From contig JACKJT010000001.1 in the NCBI GenBank assembly GCA_020637795.1, positions 1,364,001 through 1,428,000 of the forward strand: a DNA stretch of 64,000 bases, in the 5' to 3' direction. Made by a program: the position numbers and the translations under genes. The DNA comes from Hoeflea sp. Its GTDB lineage: Bacteria > Pseudomonadota > Alphaproteobacteria > Rhizobiales > Rhizobiaceae. The notes beneath the pieces were generated by a model. The model had not been told where the DNA came from, searched no databases, and worked only from the letters and a program-made list of their open reading frames with translations. Shown here one piece after another: positions 59,627 through 64,000 of this stretch. Positions within the stretch are counted from its first letter, which is position 1. Each line of letters starts with the position of its first letter.

Positions 59627-61216
59627 ATGCTCGAAGAAGGCAAGCTTTACGTCGGCACCAGCCGCAATCCCGACGACAGCATCAACAAGGGCGAATATCT
59701 CGATCTCAAATATGCCAACCGGCACGGGCTTATCACCGGCGCCACCGGCACCGGCAAGACCGTGACGCTGCAGATCCTGGCCGAGAGTTTCTCCAATGCC
59801 GGCGTTCCGGTGTTTTGCGCAGATGTCAAAGGCGACCTTTCGGGCATCGCCGCGATGGGCGAATACAAGGATTTCCTTGAAAAACGCGCCAAGACGATCG
59901 GCCTCGATCCCTACGATTTCCAGGAGTTCCCGGTCATCTTCTGGGACCTGTTCGGCGAAAAGGGCCACCGTGTCCGCACCACGATCTCGGAGATGGGACC
60001 GTTGCTGCTGGCGCGGCTGATGGACATGTCCGACGCCCAGGAAGGCGTGCTCAACATCGCCTTCAAGCTGGCCGACGAGAACGGCTTGCCGCTTCTCGAT
60101 CTCAAGGACCTGCGCGCGCTGCTCAACTACATGGCGGGCGAGACCGAAAGCCTTTCGGCCATGTATGGCAACATCACCAAGCAGTCGCTGGCGACGATCC
60201 AGCGCGGGCTGCTGGTGCTCGAGCAGCAGGGCGCGGAGAACTTCTTCGGGGAACCTGCGCTCAAAATCGCCGACATCATGCGCACCACAAATGACGGGCG
60301 CGGCGCGATTTCGGTTCTGGCGGCCGACAAGCTGATGATGAACCCGCGGCTCTATGGCACGTTCCTGCTGTGGCTCCTGTCGGAGCTGTTCGAGGAACTT
60401 CCGGAGGTCGGCGACCCCGACCGGCCGCGGCTGGTGTTCTTCTTCGACGAGGCGCACCTCTTGTTCGACGAGGCGCCGAAGATCCTGATCGACCGCGTCG
60501 AGCAGGTGGTGCGGCTGATCCGCTCCAAGGGGGTGGGCGTGTATTTCGTCACCCAGAACCCGCTCGATGTCCCCGAGACCGTGCTGTCCCAGCTCGGCAA
60601 CCGGATCCAGCATGCGCTCCGGGCCTATACGCCGCGCGAGCAGAAGGCGGTGAAGGTGGCGGCGGAAACCTTCCGGCCGAACCCTGCCTTCGACTGCTTC
60701 GAGGCAATCACGCAGCTCGGCGTCGGCGAGGCGCTGGTCTCGACGCTGGGCGCTAAAGGCGTGCCTTCCATGGTCGAACGGACGCTCATCCGCCCCCCCG
60801 CCTCGCGGCTTGGCCCGATCACCGAGCCGGAACGGCAGAAGGTGATGGCGGTCAGCCCCGTCGCCGGCCAGTACGACAAGGACCTCGACCGCGACAGTGC
60901 CTTCGAGATGCTTGCGCGGCGCGCCGAGGAGGCCGCCAAGGCCGAAGAGGAAGAGCGCCGCCGGGAAGAGGAAAAGGAACAGGATCGGCCCGAAAGCCGG
61001 CGCTGGACCCTGCCCGGTTATGGCGACGACGATGACGAGGACGATCGCGGCCGCTCGAGGTCCTCGCGGCGCAAGAGTTCGAGCCGTTCGCGCCCGGGCT
61101 ACCAGCGCCAGACCGTGACCGAAACCGTGATCAAGTCGGTTGCGCGATCGGCCGCGACATCGCTGGGCCGCGCCCTGGTTCGGGGTATTCTGGGGTCCCT
61201 CAAGAAGGGCTTTTGA
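59627..61216 (+). CDS. HerA-like ATPase, DUF853 family
   Basis: A 529-residue P-loop ATPase of the HerA/FtsK superfamily. Walker A reads LITGATGTGKTVTLQILAE (about 31-49), and Walker B RPRLVFFFDEAHLLFDEAP lies near 267-285. The arginine-finger/sensor region GVGVYFVTQNPLDVPETVL follows. The C-terminal 90 residues contain an Arg/Glu-rich coiled region (EEAAKAEEEERRREEEKE), an acidic patch DDDDEDDRGRS and a Ser/Arg tail. These proteins are common in proteobacteria as single genes, not coupled to NurA, and their role is unsettled. The ATG at 59627 follows AGGACGAC; an in-frame start at 59570 adds a non-conserved head. The 3' end overlaps the convergent M23 gene by 17 bases. Confidence 0.9.
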   Translation: MLEEGKLYVGTSRNPDDSINKGEYLDLKYANRHGLITGATGTGKTVTLQILAESFSNAGVPVFCADVKGDLSGIAAMGEYKDFLEKRAKTIGLDPYDFQEFPVIFWDLFGEKGHRVRTTISEMGPLLLARLMDMSDAQEGVLNIAFKLADENGLPLLDLKDLRALLNYMAGETESLSAMYGNITKQSLATIQRGLLVLEQQGAENFFGEPALKIADIMRTTNDGRGAISVLAADKLMMNPRLYGTFLLWLLSELFEELPEVGDPDRPRLVFFFDEAHLLFDEAPKILIDRVEQVVRLIRSKGVGVYFVTQNPLDVPETVLSQLGNRIQHALRAYTPREQKAVKVAAETFRPNPAFDCFEAITQLGVGEALVSTLGAKGVPSMVERTLIRPPASRLGPITEPERQKVMAVSPVAGQYDKDLDRDSAFEMLARRAEEAAKAEEEERRREEEKEQDRPESRRWTLPGYGDDDDEDDRGRSRSSRRKSSSRSRPGYQRQTVTETVIKSVARSAATSLGRALVRGILGSLKKGF

Positions 61217-61892
61217 GCAGGCTCGCCAAACCCTTCCGGTTATCTTGAACCACATCCGGTGACCTGTTGGCGCCGGGGCGGCAGCGGACCGGGTAGGTGC
61301 TGCGGAATTCTGCGGACTCGATTGTCATGCCGGGCGCAAAGCAGGTGACCTGGCCGACGCCACCGGCCCAGACCCTGTGCGGATCAATTGCCCTGAAGAC
61401 TTGCGGCCTGACTTCCCGGCGCACCTCGAAATGCAGGTGCGGCAGGCCACCTGCTAGGGCGCCAGTATTGCCGAGCGTGGCGATCTGCTGGCCACGCTCG
61501 ACCCTGGCGCCTTGCGAGACGCCGCGGCTGTTGAGGTGCTTGTAGACGGTCATCATCCGCAAACCGTCGGCATTCGGCCCGTGATCGATGGTGACGCGAT
61601 TGCCATAGGCGGGCTCGAAATAGGAATCGACCACCTGTCCGCCGGCCGCGGCGAGCACAGGCGTGCCGATCTTGTCGATGATGTCGATGCCGAGATGTCC
61701 GGACCCGTCGGGATCACGGTAGAACTGCTGCGAGATCGACGGCGCCTGCTGCGGCATCACCACCGCAATCTTCGCATTGTGGTCGGGCAGGTATGACGTC
61801 GCCCAGCCGTAATCCTGCTGCACGCATCCTGCCGGGACGAGAAGGCCCGACACAGCTGCGACCACCACGAGCCAACGGATATCCTGTCGCAT
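61200..61892 (-). CDS. M23-family peptidase lipoprotein (LytM domain)
   Basis: A 230-residue envelope protein. The N-terminus WLVVVAAVSGLLVPAGC is a lipoprotein signal with lipobox VPAGC, so it is probably lipid-anchored at Cys23. The LytM domain has the Zn ligands GHLGIDIID (HxxxD) and PHLHFEV (HxH), the latter at about 153-159, so the active site appears intact. Such enzymes cut peptidoglycan cross-links; orphan LytM lipoproteins may instead activate amidases. A YkuD transpeptidase gene lies 203 bases upstream in the same orientation. Confidence 0.9.
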   Translation of the reverse strand: MRQDIRWLVVVAAVSGLLVPAGCVQQDYGWATSYLPDHNAKIAVVMPQQAPSISQQFYRDPDGSGHLGIDIIDKIGTPVLAAAGGQVVDSYFEPAYGNRVTIDHGPNADGLRMMTVYKHLNSRGVSQGARVERGQQIATLGNTGALAGGLPHLHFEVRREVRPQVFRAIDPHRVWAGGVGQVTCFAPGMTIESAEFRSTYPVRCRPGANRSPDVVQDNRKGLASLLKSPS

Positions 61893-62095
61893 TTCTGTTT
61901 CCCCGACCAGCGCTCGGGGATCGTGTTTCCCGCCGCTATATCAATCATCGCTCCCGATAGCACAAAGCGACCGCAGCGCTCAACTGCCGGTGCGTGCGCT
62001 GCGGCCAGGCCTTCGCAAGACCCCCGGGCGGCGAAGCGACATGCCTGCAACGCGAAAACCGGTCCGGACCTGATCCGGCCGCAAGACGCCGATGC

Positions 62096-62866
62096 TCAGA
62101 CGACCAGGATGGGAGTCCGGGTCGGGACACGGTCATAGAGATCGCAGATATCCTGGTTGATCAGTCTCACGCAACCCGACGACACGGCCTTGCCGATGGA
62201 CCGGTATTCGGGACTGCCATGCAGGCGGTAAAGCGTGTCCTCGCCGTTCTGGAAGATGTAGAGCGCACGGGCGCCGAGCGGATTGTCGAGGCCGGGCGGC
62301 ATGCCGCCGTTTGCGGCCGAATAGCGCTCCAGTTCCGGCTGGCGGGCGATCATGTCCTCGGGCGGGGTCCATTTCGGCCATTTCTGCTTCCACTGCACGA
62401 TGGCGCGGCCCGACCAGGCAAAGCCCTCGCGGCCGATACCGACGCCGTAGCGCATGGCCCTGCCATTTTCGCGGACCAGATAAAGGAAACGCTGGGATGT
62501 ATTGACGACCAGGGTGCCGGGCCGCTCGCCTGTCGGATCAGCCACCTCCTGGCGAAGAAAGGCCGGATCGATCTCCTGGTACGGAATGGCCGGCAACGGA
62601 AAGGGCTCGTCGAGCTTCGGGCCGTACATGCTGTCGTAATAAGACGAAACAGCGCTCAGCCCGGAGCCTCGGTTGGCGGGCTCACGGAAGACCGGCCGGG
62701 TGTCGGTCATGAATTGCTGGGTTGTCTGCGGTCCGGCGCAGCCGGCAAGCGTGGCAGTTGCGGCAGAGCCGAGCGCCAGGAAACTGCGCCGTGAGAGGCC
62801 ACGCGATGCCAGCTCACCACCACTGATACCGGTCGAGTTCAGGTCTTTTTGGTTTGGTCCGGTCAT
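62096..62866 (-). CDS. L,D-transpeptidase (YkuD domain), lipoprotein/Tat-type signal
   Basis: A 256-residue protein. The leader contains SRRSFLALGSAATATLAGCAG, which combines a twin-arginine-like SRRSF motif with a lipobox (LAGC). The catalytic YkuD domain shows LVVNTSQRFLYLV, the His in RLHGSPE and the nucleophile Cys in AVSSGCVRLINQD. L,D-transpeptidases make 3-3 cross-links in peptidoglycan or attach outer-membrane proteins, both prominent in Rhizobiales. The ATG at 62866 has AGGA upstream; a TTG at 62884 lies on that site and is less likely. Confidence 0.92.
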   Translation of the reverse strand: MTGPNQKDLNSTGISGGELASRGLSRRSFLALGSAATATLAGCAGPQTTQQFMTDTRPVFREPANRGSGLSAVSSYYDSMYGPKLDEPFPLPAIPYQEIDPAFLRQEVADPTGERPGTLVVNTSQRFLYLVRENGRAMRYGVGIGREGFAWSGRAIVQWKQKWPKWTPPEDMIARQPELERYSAANGGMPPGLDNPLGARALYIFQNGEDTLYRLHGSPEYRSIGKAVSSGCVRLINQDICDLYDRVPTRTPILVV

Positions 62867-63077
62867 GTCGCGGAAAGTCCTCAAGTCTCAAGAGATCGAA
62901 ATCGGCGCCGATATCCGTCCGGAAGAATCCCCGGCCCGACTCAACGCGCTGGGGCACATTTGAGTTCCGATTGTGACTTTCCCACGCCTGGCTTGTGGCG
63001 AACTTGCCACAGCAATCGCGTTTGGTGATGACATCTGCGTGATGGGCAGGTGAATGGCGGTGCGACCGGCCGCGGCG

Positions 63078-63731
63078 CTATTCGACGCCGTTGAGGTCGG
63101 GCAGGATCAGCGACGGGGACAGGTCGCGATACTCGTCGGGCATCTTGGCCCGGTTGATCCAGACCGTGCGAAAACCGAACTTGGTTGCGCCGGCGACATC
63201 CCAGCGGTTGGACGACTGGAACGACACCGCACCGGGATAGAGCCGGTAGGCGGTGGTCACCATGTCATAGACTGCCGGATCGGTCTTGAAGGTCTTGAGT
63301 TCGTCGACGGAGAATACATCGTCGATGACGGTGTCGAGGGCGGCATTGGTGACAGCCGAATCCAGCATCTTCACCGAGCCGTTCGACAGGATTGCAACGC
63401 GGGCGCCGGTGGCTTTCAGCGCCTTCAGAACGGCGGGGACTTCGGGGTAGCAATCAAGCTTGAAATAGGCATCGAGCAATTGCGGCCTGAGGCTCTTGTC
63501 GGCGCTTGGGACCCGCTCGAAGGCATGATCGAGCGCTTCCTCGGTCAGCGCCCAGAAGTCGCGCCACTGTCCCATGAGCGCCCGGGTCCAGGAGTATTCA
63601 AGCTGCTTGGCCCGCCAGATCTCCGACAGCAGTTGCCCGTCCGGTCCAACCGCGTCCGCATGGCGGCGTACTGCGGAATGAACATCGAACAGGGTTCCAT
63701 AGGCATCAAAGACATATGCGGCATAGGCCAT
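63078..63731 (-). CDS. Haloacid dehalogenase, type II
   Basis: A 217-residue HAD-superfamily hydrolase. Motif I is AYVFDAYGTLFDVHS with the nucleophilic Asp at about residue 8, motif II VAILSNGS, motif III the Lys in FKTDPAVYDM, and motif IV in VSFQSSNRWDVAGATKFGF, where SSNxWDxxGA is the mark of type II haloacid dehalogenases. It hydrolyses L-2-haloacids or related compounds with inversion. The ATG at 63731 follows GAGGAA. Upstream in-frame codons to 63830 look non-coding. Confidence 0.92.
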   Translation of the reverse strand: MAYAAYVFDAYGTLFDVHSAVRRHADAVGPDGQLLSEIWRAKQLEYSWTRALMGQWRDFWALTEEALDHAFERVPSADKSLRPQLLDAYFKLDCYPEVPAVLKALKATGARVAILSNGSVKMLDSAVTNAALDTVIDDVFSVDELKTFKTDPAVYDMVTTAYRLYPGAVSFQSSNRWDVAGATKFGFRTVWINRAKMPDEYRDLSPSLILPDLNGVE

Positions 63732-63971
63732 TGGGGTATTCCTCGTGCAACGCGCACACGATGCCCGTGTTGCAGCGCAACAGTCAAGCGCCAACCACGT
63801 CCCGTGGCGCCGAATACCCGCCGGGTCCAAAAATTTCCCGGCGGTGCCGCAATACGCAAGGATCGTGCGATTGACCAGACCCCGCCTGTTTGTCGCGAGG
63901 TGATGACTTGACGACGGGGGCGGCGGCGGTCGAATGTCCGTTCACAGAGATACCATCGGCAGGAGGACATC

Positions 63972-64000
63972 ATGGCCGTCAATACCCAAGCCCGCACCAA
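63972..64000 (+). CDS. Start of an unidentified gene (cut by window edge)
   Basis: An ATG with an excellent ribosome site (AGGAGG, 5 bases upstream) begins MAVNTQART and runs off the right edge. Nine codons are too few to name a product. The strength of the Shine-Dalgarno is the reason to list it. The promoter should lie in the 240-base gap divergent from the haloacid dehalogenase gene. Confidence 0.5.

Noticed and set aside
1..64000. CRISPR array, rRNA, replication origin or toxin-antitoxin pair
   Set aside because: No regularly spaced repeats, no rRNA segments, no DnaA-box cluster and no recognisable toxin-antitoxin genes were seen.

Overview
The window reads as a chromosomal stretch from an alphaproteobacterium of the Rhizobiales, Rhizobiaceae-like and in my judgement closest in flavour to Hoeflea and relatives. 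It is GC-rich. The gene neighbourhoods are the rhizobial ones: phoR-pstSCAB-phoU-phoB; argD-argF-hslO next to gcrA; metZ behind a SAM-II riboswitch next to a double-length dcd, then apaG. CcrM-type GANTC sites lie in front of gcrA. The genus is an inference; no rRNA is present.

Layout. 1-1653: 5' part of a PodJ-like coiled-coil polarity gene (minus strand, runs off the left edge). 1976-9892: a MerR-family regulator, then a five-gene fatty-acid beta-oxidation operon (two acyl-CoA dehydrogenases, a GST, thiolase, FadJ-type bifunctional enzyme). It sits behind a palindromic operator that recurs in front of fadD at 47402. 9949-13925: mixed housekeeping genes (methyltransferase, DsbA-type isomerase, LexA-like HTH/S24 regulator, TerB-like protein, sterol-desaturase-family hydroxylase). 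13919-21486: an accessory and decaying region with a periplasmic amino-acid-type binding protein, a frameshifted and truncated glycosyltransferase, an IS5-type transposase remnant, a DUF4214 repeat protein apparently cut by that insertion, a phage-like fragment and a tyrosine integrase facing tRNA-Gly(CCC). 21487-36819: tRNA, a voltage-gated-type ion channel, dcd, metZ, a phosphatidyltransferase, apaG, trkH, an RND efflux pair, hslO-argF-argD and gcrA. 36962-44711: the phosphate regulon with a three-unit PHO box before pstS. 44852-55424: fumC, ppk2, fadD, pgi, fructokinase, pyrE, pyrC, an SDR and a D-amino-acid transaminase. 55671-59321: a tightly overlapping four-gene cassette for a CDP-linked, probably C-methylated 6-deoxy sugar. 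59627-64000: a HerA-like ATPase, an M23 lipoprotein, a YkuD L,D-transpeptidase, a haloacid dehalogenase and the first codons of one more gene.

How the parts connect. FadD activates long-chain fatty acids and the operon at 2727-9892 degrades them. Both carry the same TTGACGT-centred palindrome, so the adjacent MerR protein is the obvious candidate regulator. The Pst system imports phosphate under PhoR/PhoB control, and PPK2 nearby handles polyphosphate. Pgi, fructokinase and FumC are central carbon enzymes. The sugar cassette probably feeds a surface polysaccharide or LPS.

I did not find a clearly new defence or biosynthetic system. The best leads are the shared beta-oxidation operator, the sugar cassette with its out-of-frame coding-like tail, and the IS- and integrase-scarred island at tRNA-Gly. 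All start choices, motifs and repeats were read by eye, and family assignments rest on remembered family features rather than on database searches.
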